From: CAWEPK01 sp963835595
GTDB taxonomy: Bacteria; Desulfobacterota; Syntrophorhabdia; Syntrophorhabdales; WCHB1-27
Reading direction: 5' to 3'
DNA length: 64,000 bases
Assembly: GCA_963835595.1 (NCBI GenBank)
Contig: CAWIGL010000002.1
Coordinates: forward strand, 186,001-250,000
Below are positions 44,365-53,016 of the stretch, one piece after another. Every line of letters starts with the position of its first letter. The stretch's first letter is position 1. The notes under the pieces are model-generated. The model was not told where the DNA came from and did not search any database. It was given only the letters and a program-made list of their open reading frames with translations. Position numbers and translations under genes: made by a program.

Positions 44365-44780
44365 GCGCCCCTCCTTCCGCTAATAAACTGCAAACGCGAT
44401 GGCCTGCCGCTTCGTCCACTTCGATCCTTTTCTGGGCACATCTCTAATTATGTACCCTGAACCTTGATGTTGCACACTGCCTCCCTGGCGATAGTGGTGT
44501 TTTCCGTATTTTTTGGGAGAGAAGGGGGGGGGGATGAATTTCACTTCAAAGTGCACCAAATAACGAATAGTTAAAGGACATGACGGGATTTTCTGGTAGA
44601 GCAAAACAATGGGGCCAGGTCTTTCTTCGTAGCATATCCTGCTGTTCGCCCCTGACAATCCGCCTCACCGTCATTAGAGCGCGTATATCACCGACAGAGG
44701 AGAAACGCTACAATGAATGACCTGACCTTAGGCTCTCCAAAGACTTATTTACTTATTTAAGAACGTCCCCTCTGCCTTGC
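44365..44780. other. Gene-free stretch with REP-like sequences
   Basis: No gene is supported in 416 bp. It contains GGGGCCAGGTCTTTCTT at 44611-44627 and, downstream, GACCTGACC (44719-44727) and TTATTTACTTATTTAAGAA ending in CGTCCCC. Such GGGGYCAGGTCTT and ACGTCCCC blocks are familiar from sequences flanking REP-associated tyrosine transposases, but no transposase gene is present. A remnant is plausible. Confidence 0.35.
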
Positions 44781-45323
44781 TCACTTTGCTGCGATCCCTA
44801 TCACGCCGCAGGCAACCTTAGGACCGGAATTTCCTGCCGGCTGCGTCACGAGGTCGTCGGCGTTCGCGTGGACGATGAGTCCGCGGCCTATGATGGAATG
44901 GCGTCCCTCAAAGGCGATCATCGGGTCCGTCCATTCGTAATGGGCCTTGCCGTCGTTGCCGGCGGTAATGTTTCCGAAGTCGCCCACGTGACGGTCGCTG
45001 GCGGTGGGCGCACCGTGCGGCTTGCTTTCCGGATTGAAGTGACCTCCCGCTGAATCGCCCGTCGGGGCCGAGCAGTCGCCGTACTGATGTACATGGAACC
45101 CGTGCGCCCCTGGGGTCAACCCCTCCACGTTCGCTACCACCTTGATGCCGTTATCCACCTTGGTGAATGTCACAATGCCCGTAACCTTGCTGCCGGACGT
45201 GGGGTTGAGGACGGCAACGGCCTTAACTACCGGCTGATCGCCCGCGACCTGGCCGAAAGACGACTGCATCAGGCCGAGAAGAACAAGCAAAGAAACGGCA
45301 AGCAGAAGCCCTGCATATTTCAT
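44781..45323 (-). CDS. sodC: Cu,Zn superoxide dismutase
   Basis: A 180-residue periplasmic SOD with a signal peptide (to about residue 25). Metal ligands are in HGFHVHQYGDC (His), GGHFNPESKPHG, RHVGDFGN (His and Asp) and GLIVHANADD, and the disulfide pair is the Cys of GDCSAPTG and VACGVIG. GGGGGAT precedes the ATG. It detoxifies superoxide at the envelope. The presence of sodC, tpx and bfr indicates exposure to oxygen. Confidence 0.95.
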   Translation of the reverse strand: MKYAGLLLAVSLLVLLGLMQSSFGQVAGDQPVVKAVAVLNPTSGSKVTGIVTFTKVDNGIKVVANVEGLTPGAHGFHVHQYGDCSAPTGDSAGGHFNPESKPHGAPTASDRHVGDFGNITAGNDGKAHYEWTDPMIAFEGRHSIIGRGLIVHANADDLVTQPAGNSGPKVACGVIGIAAK

Positions 45324-45567
45324 AAGATCCCCCTTGTAAACGGAAATGACGTACTACCCACTCTCTTCGTTACAATATAAGCCGACACCCCTTAGCTTGC
45401 AGGGGTCCTCTTGCTTTGCAGAGCTGAAGCCTGGGTGGTCTTGTCAAAGGGCCGCGACTTGCACATCTCGTCCATGTCGTTGTCGCCTAGATGCTGGATT
45501 TGCGATACATTGCTACGCGCCGTGCCCTTCCATCTTTTTCGCCCCTTACGTTCCTTGGTGATTTTGT

Positions 45568-45573
45568 TATAAT
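45568..45573 (+). promoter_or_regulatory. Extended -10 promoter of the MBL-fold gene
   Basis: TGTTATAAT gives an extended -10 (TATAAT at 45568-45573) with a poor -35 (CTTACG) 17 nt upstream. It lies 43 bp before the ATG at 45616. The rest of 45324-45567 shows no gene. Confidence 0.5.
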
Positions 45574-45615
45574 AGGAAGGCACGACCAACTTTCCTTAAA
45601 ATAAGGGGGATGACC

Positions 45616-46518
45616 ATGAGCTACACGAGAAGAGAGTTCATGAAGACAGGGGCCGTTGTCCTGGGCGCAACGGCTGCCGGGGAAAGACTCGCTTCCGGTC
45701 TCAGGAGCGGAGGCGCCGAGGCACATGCGGCGCAGCCTGCACCCGTCTACGAGATCTACGCCCTGAAGTATGCAGGTCCTTTTACAAGCAGTCTGGCCAT
45801 GCTGCTCTGGAACGAGGGCTGGGACGAAACGATCGAGCGGAACTACTACATCTGGGTCATCAAAGGAAAGGATGAGAACATAATAGTCGATACGGGCACC
45901 GGCGTAACCACGGCCGAAAAGCGAAAGCTGAAAGGGTACGTCAATCCCGTGGATGTCCTTGCCCGCATAGGCGTGAACGGCACAAACGTGAAAAAGGTTA
46001 TTATTACCCACATCCACTTCGACCACGTCGGCGGCATAGAGATGTTTCCCGACGCCTTCCCGAAGGCCAGGTTTTACGTTCAGAAGAAAGAATTCGATTT
46101 CTGGACCAAAAATCCGATAGCGAAGAGAGCGCCCTTCCGAGGCATCACGGACGTCGAGGCCAACCGGAAGGTTGCCTCTATGGCGGGCGGCGGCCGCCTC
46201 GTCATCGTTGACGGAGACAGGAAGATCATGCCCGGGATAGAGCTGCTCCTCGCCCCGGGCCACACCATAGGTCTTCAGGGGGTAGCGGTCAACACGGCCA
46301 AGGGCACGGCCATAGCCGCCTCGGACTGCGCCCATATCGCCCGGAGCTTCAAGGACGACATACCCAGTTGTCTCATCACGGACATCATCGTCTGGATGAA
46401 GAGCTACGATAAGCTCCGGGCCAGGGCCTCGAACATCGACCTTATCTTTCCGGGCCACGACGTGAAGATGCTGAGCGATTACCCGAAGGTCGCAGAGGAT
46501 GTGACGAGACTGGTGTGA
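45616..46518 (+). CDS. Tat-exported metallo-beta-lactamase-fold hydrolase (lactonase-like)
   Basis: A 300-residue protein from ATG 45616, placed 6 nt after AAGGGGG; an ATG at 45610 is less well placed. The twin-arginine motif RREFMK starts at residue 5, so the enzyme is exported folded. The MBL motif THIHFDHVGG lies near 131-140, with further metal ligands in APGHTIGLQ and FPGHDV. The overall layout resembles N-acyl homoserine lactonases (AhlD/AiiA-like), though substrate specificity is not shown. Confidence 0.88.
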   Translation: MSYTRREFMKTGAVVLGATAAGERLASGLRSGGAEAHAAQPAPVYEIYALKYAGPFTSSLAMLLWNEGWDETIERNYYIWVIKGKDENIIVDTGTGVTTAEKRKLKGYVNPVDVLARIGVNGTNVKKVIITHIHFDHVGGIEMFPDAFPKARFYVQKKEFDFWTKNPIAKRAPFRGITDVEANRKVASMAGGGRLVIVDGDRKIMPGIELLLAPGHTIGLQGVAVNTAKGTAIAASDCAHIARSFKDDIPSCLITDIIVWMKSYDKLRARASNIDLIFPGHDVKMLSDYPKVAEDVTRLV

Positions 46519-46559
46519 TAAGGGGAAGGCCCCGTCTTCCAGGAGCAAGGCTCACAAAC

Positions 46560-46591
46560 AAAAAACGGGCGCGGACGCGCGCCCGTTTTTT
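46560..46591. terminator. Bidirectional intrinsic terminator
   Basis: AAAAAACGGGCGCG, loop, CGCGCCCGTTTTTT: a strong stem with A-run on one side and T-run on the other, between the convergent MBL-fold and bactofilin genes. It should stop transcription from both sides. Confidence 0.85.
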
Positions 46592-46607
46592 GACTGCCGT
46601 AAACTGA

Positions 46608-46982
46608 TTACTTTTCGATGCCGGTAAAAGAAACGACGGTCGAGCTCGGCGTGTCCAGCATATGGGCGCGGCCCTCGAAAATACCGCCCTCGGGAAGGGC
46701 AAGCTTGGGCGTCGATATATCCCCGAGGACGTGCCCTTTGGGGGTGATGGAGACCGACTCGGTGCAGGTAACGGACCCCTCCAGCTTCCCGCCTATCGTC
46801 GCGTTCCGCGAGACTATGTCGCCTTTTATCAATCCCGATTCGCCGATGATCACCGAGTCCGCCTGCATGTTCCCGTCGAAGGCGCCGTCTATTCTCACGG
46901 TGCCTTTCGACACCAGCTCGCCCTTCAGGCTGGAATCGGCTCCTATAACAGTCATTGAAGACGCTTCTTTCTTGCCGATCAT
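46608..46982 (-). CDS. Bactofilin
   Basis: A 124-residue polymer-forming cytoskeletal protein with the bactofilin beta-helix: repeated short strands such as LKGELVSKGTVRIDGAFDGN, VIIGESGLIKGDIVS, ATIGGKLEGSVTC and PKGHVLGDISTPKLAL. Short non-helical tails flank the core. Its ATG overlaps the M23 peptidase stop by 4 bp, the well-known pairing in which bactofilin localises a peptidoglycan hydrolase to shape the cell. Confidence 0.94.
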   Translation of the reverse strand: MIGKKEASSMTVIGADSSLKGELVSKGTVRIDGAFDGNMQADSVIIGESGLIKGDIVSRNATIGGKLEGSVTCTESVSITPKGHVLGDISTPKLALPEGGIFEGRAHMLDTPSSTVVSFTGIEK

Positions 46983-47815
46983 GATCTACCCCCTAAGAAT
47001 GGGATGGGGTCCATGGGGACCCTGCTTTTCCACACCTCGTAATGGATGTGCGGGCCGGTCGCGTTCCCGGTGGCGCCGGAGAGTGCAATCGTGTCGCCGC
47101 GCTTCACCCTTTGTCCCACTTTGACAAGGTTCTGGCTATTGTGCGCGTAGGCTGTGCTGAAATTATGACCGTGCTCTATGAAGACGATGTTGCCGTTGCC
47201 GCCGATCCAGCCCGCAACGCTTATGACACCGTCAGCCGTAGCTTTCACCGGCGTGCCCGTGGGCACCCTGATGTCCACGCCCGAATGGAAGGCAGGCTCG
47301 CCGGTCTGCGGGCTGATCCTCGTCCCGAAGACCGAGCTGAGGACGCCGGCCGCCGGCCATCCCATGGGGGTGGTAAAGTAGGCGTCTCTTTCTTCCTTCA
47401 GGTACTTCTTGACCTCCGAAACGGAGACCATCGCTTCATCGATTTCCTTTTTGAGGAGGTCTACGTCGGGAAAGCCCATTTCATGCTGGTTGGCCTTCTC
47501 CAGGATGACTTTCTTCGATTTCATCGCAAGGAGCTGCCTGAACTCCCGGTCATGTGTCTGAAGGCTGGCGAGGCTGTAGCGCATCTCTGAGAATTTGGCC
47601 TTGAAATATGTGAGCTTCTGGCGCATCTCCAGATACCTGGCCGTCCTGACGCCGACCGAGATCGCATAAGAGGTGCCGAAGCCCCACGCGAATATCATGA
47701 GCGCGATGACGGCAAAAGGCAATTTTACCTGTAGCAGCCTCGACCTGGAGTGCGGCACAATCATGATGGTAATTGAAGTGAAAGCTTTCCTGAAAAAGTT
47801 TCTGATCTTCAGCAT
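46979..47815 (-). CDS. Membrane-anchored M23 family metallopeptidase
   Basis: A 278-residue protein with a transmembrane helix (about 33-53), a periplasmic coiled coil (about 58-135) and a C-terminal LytM/M23 domain (about 150-275). Zn ligands are His/Asp in FHSGVDIRVP and the His of HIHYEVW; HGHNFSTAYAH is the middle motif. It cleaves peptidoglycan cross-links. Coupled to bactofilin by a 4-bp overlap. The start context at 47815 is modest. Confidence 0.93.
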   Translation of the reverse strand: MLKIRNFFRKAFTSITIMIVPHSRSRLLQVKLPFAVIALMIFAWGFGTSYAISVGVRTARYLEMRQKLTYFKAKFSEMRYSLASLQTHDREFRQLLAMKSKKVILEKANQHEMGFPDVDLLKKEIDEAMVSVSEVKKYLKEERDAYFTTPMGWPAAGVLSSVFGTRISPQTGEPAFHSGVDIRVPTGTPVKATADGVISVAGWIGGNGNIVFIEHGHNFSTAYAHNSQNLVKVGQRVKRGDTIALSGATGNATGPHIHYEVWKSRVPMDPIPFLGGRS

Positions 47816-48020
47816 TCGTTTTTTTCTGTAACTGCGAAAATAAACGACAAGAACTACATCCGTGCCTATTACGGCACTTGAAACAGAAAAACCAAGGCCG
47901 GGCGTATACCCCCGCTGTGCCCCGCACCTCGCCGGCAGCCTTACGCAGCCACTTATTGTGTGCTAACATAGAACTCCCGATATGATTTGTCTGCAATAAG
48001 GCTTGCCCGAATGTGATATA

Positions 48021-48049
48021 TATTTAGACACCGCTGCCCTAAATGTCAA
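48021..48049 (-). promoter_or_regulatory. Putative promoter of the M23-bactofilin operon
   Basis: On the minus strand TTGACA (complement of 48044-48049) is followed after 17 nt by TAAATA (complement of 48021-48026). A second TTGACA-like box lies about 35 bp further upstream. The leader to the ATG at 47815 would be about 200 nt. Confidence 0.45.
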
Positions 48050-48566
48050 GCAAAAATTTCACTTTTTAGACATTTTTTGTCAACGTGTTACACAACCTAG
48101 TGTTATCATTGGCGAAACTAGTTTTCAAATTAACGGGTGGCCCGCGCCTTACGAGCGGTCCTGCGGCCGGCAAAAATCGCCTGAATAGCCCATAATCGCA
48201 GGGGCCGAAAGGACGGCGCGCGGGTATCGCCGGACCGACTCTTTGGTCGATGGACCCCGCCGGCAAACCCTCCCGAAAATCGATTCCGGGAAAGAAGACG
48301 GACGCCGGTTTCGTCCGCGACCCGTTTCCCCTCCCCCGACAACATCGCGGAACCGCTCCATTATCTTTTTTGGGCGCCTTAGAACTGTTCTTCTAAAAAT
48401 ACATATGATGTTTTTTATCGCCATATCAATAAAGTATCGTCTTATGCGTCATACATGATATGACCGCTGAGGGGTCGGGGCAGCTTGGAGACGAAGGCCG
48501 GGCGCTGCTGCGGCTGTTCGCGGCTGCCGAGGCGGCGGGGGTCGGAATGGGCGTCTGCCCGCTCTC
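48050..48566. other. Gene-free stretch
   Basis: Holds promoter-like AT-rich DNA to about 48120, then G+C-rich sequence with pieces resembling the ends of family D elements (for example CCGGCAAAAATCGCC at 48167-48181 and CCCGAAAATCGATTCCGGG near 48273). TTTTTTGGGCGCCTT at 48365-48379 also occurs just after cstA (8077 region). A 37-codon frame at 48460-48573 is not convincing as a gene. Confidence 0.4.
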
Positions 48567-49409
48567 TCAGTAGAATCCTTTCATAATCCCCGCAAGACGG
48601 CGGGGGTCGAAGGATGGCCCGGCCGCCGCGCTCCCCTCGGCCCTGCTGCCGAACGGCGGCCTGTCGCTCCTGTAGATGACGCCCAGGGGTATCGCGTCGC
48701 CGAACTCAAGGGCCTTCGCCAATGCCCCCGCCCTGTCGCCGGGGTCGTAGGAAGCGTCCAGGCGGTAGACCCTTTTCGCAAACCACTGGTACGTATTGAT
48801 GTGGTTGAACGTGACGCAGGGCTGGAGGATGTCGAGGAGGGCAAAGCCCGTATGGTTGATGGCCTGCCTCATCATCTCCGAGAGGTGCTCCAGGTCGCCC
48901 GCGTACCCCCTCGCAACGAAGGTGCAATCGAGGGCTATCGCCAGGGCCAGGGGGTTGAGCGGCGCGGCTGCGGCGCCTTCCGGCTGGGCCTTTGTCTTCA
49001 TGCCGCGCATCGAGGTCGGGGATGCCTGTCCCTTCGTGAGACCGTAGACCTGGTTGTCGTGGACGAAGAGCTTGATGTCGATGTTCCTCCTTATCGCGTG
49101 GATAAGGTGGTTCCCGCCCTCCCCGTAGGCGTCCCCGTCGCCTCCGACGGCGATCACGGGCGGCGGCCCGCCCGCGAGCCTGATGCCCGTCGCCACGGGT
49201 AGACCCCTGCCGTGCAGCCCGTTAAAGGTGTTGCACCGCGTGTAATGGGGGAATTTCCCTGCCTGGCCTATCCCGGAGACGACTATCAGTTGGTGGGGCG
49301 CGAGGCCGAGTCCTGCGACGGCCGCGTTGAAGGCCCGCAGGATGCCGAAATTCCCGCATCCTGGGCACCAGGCGGGCGGCCTGCCCTCGTAATCACGCAA
49401 GTCTGCCAT
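48567..49409 (-). CDS. korB: 2-oxoacid:ferredoxin oxidoreductase, beta subunit
   Basis: A 280-residue TPP-binding subunit of a two-subunit 2-oxoglutarate (or branched 2-oxoacid) synthase. ATG 49409 is chosen over the longer frame since it follows GGAG and gives the conserved N-terminus RPPAWCPGCGNFG, whose CxxC begins the [4Fe-4S] site. The TPP motif is GGDGDAYGEGGNH to DNQVYGLTKGQASPTS (about 85-125). It overlaps korA by 17 bp. The enzyme oxidatively decarboxylates (or reductively carboxylates) 2-oxoacids with ferredoxin. Confidence 0.92.
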   Translation of the reverse strand: MADLRDYEGRPPAWCPGCGNFGILRAFNAAVAGLGLAPHQLIVVSGIGQAGKFPHYTRCNTFNGLHGRGLPVATGIRLAGGPPPVIAVGGDGDAYGEGGNHLIHAIRRNIDIKLFVHDNQVYGLTKGQASPTSMRGMKTKAQPEGAAAAPLNPLALAIALDCTFVARGYAGDLEHLSEMMRQAINHTGFALLDILQPCVTFNHINTYQWFAKRVYRLDASYDPGDRAGALAKALEFGDAIPLGVIYRSDRPPFGSRAEGSAAAGPSFDPRRLAGIMKGFY

Positions 49410-51132
49410 CGAGCTCCTCCAGTATCGTCTCCAGAAGATACGGTCTGCCGTCGTACCTGTTGACCGCATCATTGCAGGCAAAACCCGTCTCCGCGCGCAA
49501 GAGCCGCGCAAACTGCGATGTCGCGTTGTTCTCTACGGAGATCGTCTTTTTGGCCGATCTGAGCAGGCCCAGGTAGTCGAAGGCGTCCGTCGAGGGGAAA
49601 GGCCAGACCTCGCTGAAATGGAGAAAGGCGATCTCTTTGCGGGCCGAAAGGATATCCACGGCCTCCCTCAGTACGCCGTAAGTGCTGCCCCAGCCGACGA
49701 GCACCGTTTCCGGCCTGCGGCTGCCATAAAGCACAGGCGGGGCGATCTCTTTGCGGATCGACGGCAGCTTCAGGTGCAGCCGCTTCTGCACCATTTTTAC
49801 GCGGGTCTCGCCGTCCTCGATGAGGTGGCCTTCCTCGTCGTGCTCGTCGCTGTCCTCGACGACAAGCCAGCGTGCGCTCCCCGGCACGGCCAGGGGCGAC
49901 ACACCCGACGGGGTGAAGGCGTACCGCTTGTAAGGGGCCGGCCCGGCGGCGTTGGCGGCGGCGGCGCCGGCAGCATCGTCCCTCAGCCGGTAGTCCTTAT
50001 AGACGACCTTGTCGAGGTCGAACCCTTCGTAGGTCCAGGACGAGTCTGCGAGGTACTGGTCCGTAAGGACGAATGCCGGTATCTGGTATTTTTCCGACAA
50101 GTCGAACGCCTTGTTCGTCAGATAGAGGGCCTGCTCCGGGGAGCCGGGCGCAAAGACCGCCTTCGGGAACTCCCCGTGGCCCGCGTGGACGACGAATAGC
50201 AGGTCGGCCTGCTCCGTCCTTGTGGGCAAGCCCGTCGCCGGGGCGGGCCGCTGCCCGACTGCTATGACGAGGGGCGTCTCCGTCATGGCGGCCAGCGAGA
50301 CGCCTTCGACCATGAGGGCGAAGCCGCCCCCCGCTGTGGCCGTCATCGCGCGGGCGCCGGCGAACGACGCGCCTATGACCATGTTGACCGCGGCTATCTC
50401 GTCCTCGGCCTGCTCCGCTACGATCCCGTATTCTTTCGCCTTCGCCGCCATGAAGAGGAGGACGCCCGTCGAAGGGGTCATAGGGTAGCCGGAATAGAAC
50501 GTGCACCCGGAGAGGACCGCGCCGAGGCCGATGCCTTGGTTCCCGTCGATCAACATGCGGGGACTGCCCGGCCCGGCCATCCCGAAGCTGCACCGCTTGC
50601 AGTGCTCGATAGCGTAATCGCGGCCCCTGACCGCTGCCTTGCGGTTCTCCTCGGCGGTCTTCTCGCCTTTCGCGGCCATCACCTCGCCTAGGACGTCCAG
50701 GTAGGCGTCGATGGGCACGCCCATCATGCCGAGGACGGCGCCCATTGCGACCGTATTGGCCATGATCCTGCTGCCGCCGTCCTGCGTTGCCAGCTCGATG
50801 AAGGGGACTTCGAGGAACGGCCACCCCTCGCGTCTCTCCTTCACCATCGTGGGGTCGTAGACGATCACGCCCGCCGGGGTGATGCTGCCCGCGCCCTCTG
50901 CGACGCTCTGCCTGTCGAAGGCAAGCACGATATCGGCCTGGCTCCGCGAGCAGGCGACGGGCCTCTCGGATACCCTGATCTGGAGGAAGTTGTGGCCTCC
51001 CCTTATGCGCGATTCATAGTCCTGATGCGTGAATACGTTGTAGCCGGACCTGGCGAAGACCCTTCCAAGGGCATCGCCTATCGTCTGTATCCCCTGCCCG
51101 GCCTCGCCGCCTATCCTGACGGTATAGTCCAA
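49393..51132 (-). CDS. korA: 2-oxoacid:ferredoxin oxidoreductase, fused gamma-alpha subunit
   Basis: A 579-residue subunit with the gamma domain first (about 1-185; VRIGGEAGQGIQTIGDALGR, HQDYESRIRGGHNF) and the alpha/pyrimidine domain after (from about 195; GNQGIGLGAVLSGCTFYSGYPMTPST), the usual KorA architecture. ATAATAVGGG-like glycine segment TATAGGGFALMVEG is present. It is first in the korAB operon, with a good promoter at 51180-51208. Typical of anaerobes using ferredoxin. Confidence 0.92.
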   Translation of the reverse strand: MDYTVRIGGEAGQGIQTIGDALGRVFARSGYNVFTHQDYESRIRGGHNFLQIRVSERPVACSRSQADIVLAFDRQSVAEGAGSITPAGVIVYDPTMVKERREGWPFLEVPFIELATQDGGSRIMANTVAMGAVLGMMGVPIDAYLDVLGEVMAAKGEKTAEENRKAAVRGRDYAIEHCKRCSFGMAGPGSPRMLIDGNQGIGLGAVLSGCTFYSGYPMTPSTGVLLFMAAKAKEYGIVAEQAEDEIAAVNMVIGASFAGARAMTATAGGGFALMVEGVSLAAMTETPLVIAVGQRPAPATGLPTRTEQADLLFVVHAGHGEFPKAVFAPGSPEQALYLTNKAFDLSEKYQIPAFVLTDQYLADSSWTYEGFDLDKVVYKDYRLRDDAAGAAAANAAGPAPYKRYAFTPSGVSPLAVPGSARWLVVEDSDEHDEEGHLIEDGETRVKMVQKRLHLKLPSIRKEIAPPVLYGSRRPETVLVGWGSTYGVLREAVDILSARKEIAFLHFSEVWPFPSTDAFDYLGLLRSAKKTISVENNATSQFARLLRAETGFACNDAVNRYDGRPYLLETILEELDGRLA

Positions 51133-51179
51133 TCCCCACCCCTTGCGTCGAAAAGAAGAAAATACACCACTTCAAACGA

Positions 51180-51208
51180 AATGTATTTGGGAGAGGCGGG
51201 AATGTCAA
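51180..51208 (-). promoter_or_regulatory. Sigma70-type promoter of korAB
   Basis: On the minus strand TTGACA (complement of 51203-51208) and TACATT (complement of 51180-51185) are separated by 17 nt. The transcript would begin near 51173, giving a leader of about 40 nt to the korA ATG at 51132. Confidence 0.65.
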
Positions 51209-51277
51209 GCATTGGGGGCCGAAGGAAACTTAAGATAGATTTTCGTGGGGCGACCCGACGGAACCGTGGGCCGGTGC

Positions 51278-51481
51278 GGGCCGGAGAGATTTTCGATGCG
51301 GGGCACCCACGCCGAAGGCGTGGGTCGTCCGTGATCGAGGGGGCGCGCGCCGCAGCATATAAAACGGTAGGCCGGGCACCCACGCTCCAGGCTTGCGGGC
51401 ACCGCCAGGCGGTCGGGCGGGTGGCAAGTGAGGACGCGCGGCCCCGAGAGACAGGGGAAAGGCGCGAAAAGATCCCGGTCC
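51278..51481 (+). repeat. Inverted-ended element, family D, copy 2
   Basis: Left end GGGCCGGAGAGATTTTCG (51278-51295) is inverted at 51465-51481 (complement GGACCGGGATCTTTTCG). Inside is a hairpin with CACCCACGCC/GGCGTGGGT. The right part (GCGGCCCCGAGAGACAGG onward) matches 58445-58489. It fills most of the gene-free stretch 51133-51497 between korA and the aldolase gene. A nearby TAGATTTTCGTGGGG at 51235-51249 may be the end of an older copy. Confidence 0.7.
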
Positions 51482-51497
51482 GCGCCGGCCCACTCAC

Positions 51498-52776
51498 CTA
51501 GTCGTCGTAGCTCCCGGCTGCGCCTTTACTGCTCGTAAGCCCCTTCCCCCGCTCGATGATCTTATCCCTTGTCCATTCCGCCGGATTCTCGATGGGCTTG
51601 CCCTTGGGGCCAAGGTTGTAGGAGCCGGCCGCGAGCAGCGCCTCGACGCCGAGGGCGGCCGTGCCTGCGCCGTTCAGGACCTCGGTCATCATCTTGTATG
51701 CGAAGTCTTCAACGCCTTTCGCCATCTTTTCGCGGACTGCGGCCGGCTGCGCCAGCAGCTTGTTCTCGAAGGGCAGGTTCAGGTTCTTGTAGTCCCCCTT
51801 CTTCCAGCCCTTGCCCTCGGCGTAGGCGATCATCTCGGCCCAGAGCCTCTTCGGTCATCCCTTCGCCCGGGCGCTTGATGAAGTTGCCGCCCGCGTCGAG
51901 CTGGGCGTTGCCGTAGTCGTTGACCTCGACCCCCCAGGAGATGAACTGGAGCGCCGTCGCAACGTTTGCCTTGGTCGTGGCCGTCTTTTGCGCGATCTCG
52001 CGCAGCCGCTCGGAGCTGTTGCCGGAGGTGCCGTGCTGCGCGCCGCTTATGCTGTACGGCGTGAGGGCCTTGTGTATCTCGGCGGTAAGCTCGACCTGGA
52101 TGCCCGCGTCGGACGCCTCGATGCCGTGGGTGGTGCCGTTGTTGAGGGCGATCCAGTCCGGGAAGATGGCGTTCGCGTTCAGTCCCTGTATCAGGAAACA
52201 CGCCTCGGGCACCGTGGAGAGGCCCTCTTTGCCCTTGATCTCTCCGACCTCCGTCTCGAGGCCCGCCCATTTCGGGACGAAGGGGTTCAGCTCGATGTTG
52301 GCGAGCAGGTTCTGGGCGTCGGGCAGGTGGGAGGCGTCGATGGCGACCGAGGTAAGCCCTGCCTCGAACATCGTCGGTATCTCGACCTTTGCGGCGGCGA
52401 CGTCCTTTTCGCTCTTGATCCCGTAATGATCCGCGTGGACGGCCACGGGCACGGTGATGCCAAGCTCGTTGCACAGCGTATCGACGATGCGCGCAATGTT
52501 CCAGTAGTTCACGGCGCAGTAAGCCTTCTGCCCGCCTTCCGACTTTGCGATCTCGATTATGAGGACGGCGTTCGCCCGCTGGGCGGCCCGCAGCGCGCCA
52601 CGGATGACGAAGTAGTTCCTGCCGTTCGCCGCCATAGCAATCGCCTTCCCCTTGGCGCGCATGGCCCTGTCGATCACCTTGCCGCTTACGATGAGGGCCT
52701 TCGAGTTGGGGAAAAGCTGTTTGATAATTGGGGGACGAAGCTCAAGGGCCTTCTCGAAATCCGCCGAATAGCTCAT
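51498..52776 (-). pseudogene. fba: Class II fructose-bisphosphate aldolase, apparent single frameshift
   Basis: Zn-dependent aldolase of about 425 residues when two frames are joined. Zn/active-site segments in the first frame are AVHADHYGI, ASHLPDAQN, NNGTTHGIE and SGAQHGTSGNSSE. Near 51840 one extra G in a GGG run moves the frame; the second frame gives EMIAYAEGKGWKKGDYK and continues to the stop at 51498. The length and C-terminus then match the long class II aldolase type. AAGGAGA precedes the ATG. An intact gene with a sequencing indel is more likely than loss of this glycolytic/gluconeogenic enzyme. Confidence 0.82.
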
Positions 52777-53016
52777 AAGGGAATCTCCTTCCTGAAGAAA
52801 GAATTGTTATCATTGTCACTTGGAAGGCCGATGCAGCCGCTGTGCCTTTGCTTCCTCCGCCACGACACAGCCAAGAATGACCTGCACACTTCAATTGCAA
52901 AGCAAGAATGATTTTTTGTACGACATGTATTATGATTGCCATTAATGAAACCCGACCATCAAGCGATCTCCTCGAAGCAGCAGGCAACTGGCACCTTGCG
53001 GCAACTGCTTAGCTCG

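Noticed and set aside
45392..45589. 65-codon minus-strand frame upstream of the MBL-fold gene
   Set aside because: It lies across the likely promoter of the MBL-fold gene, has no ribosome site and no recognisable feature.
45616..46518. Naming the MBL-fold enzyme an AHL lactonase
   Set aside because: The motifs are shared by many MBL hydrolases, the Tat signal is unusual for quorum quenching enzymes, and no lux genes are nearby.
48460..48573. 37-codon plus-strand frame beginning MTAEGSGQLGDEG
   Set aside because: No ribosome site or recognisable feature, and it overlaps the korB stop.
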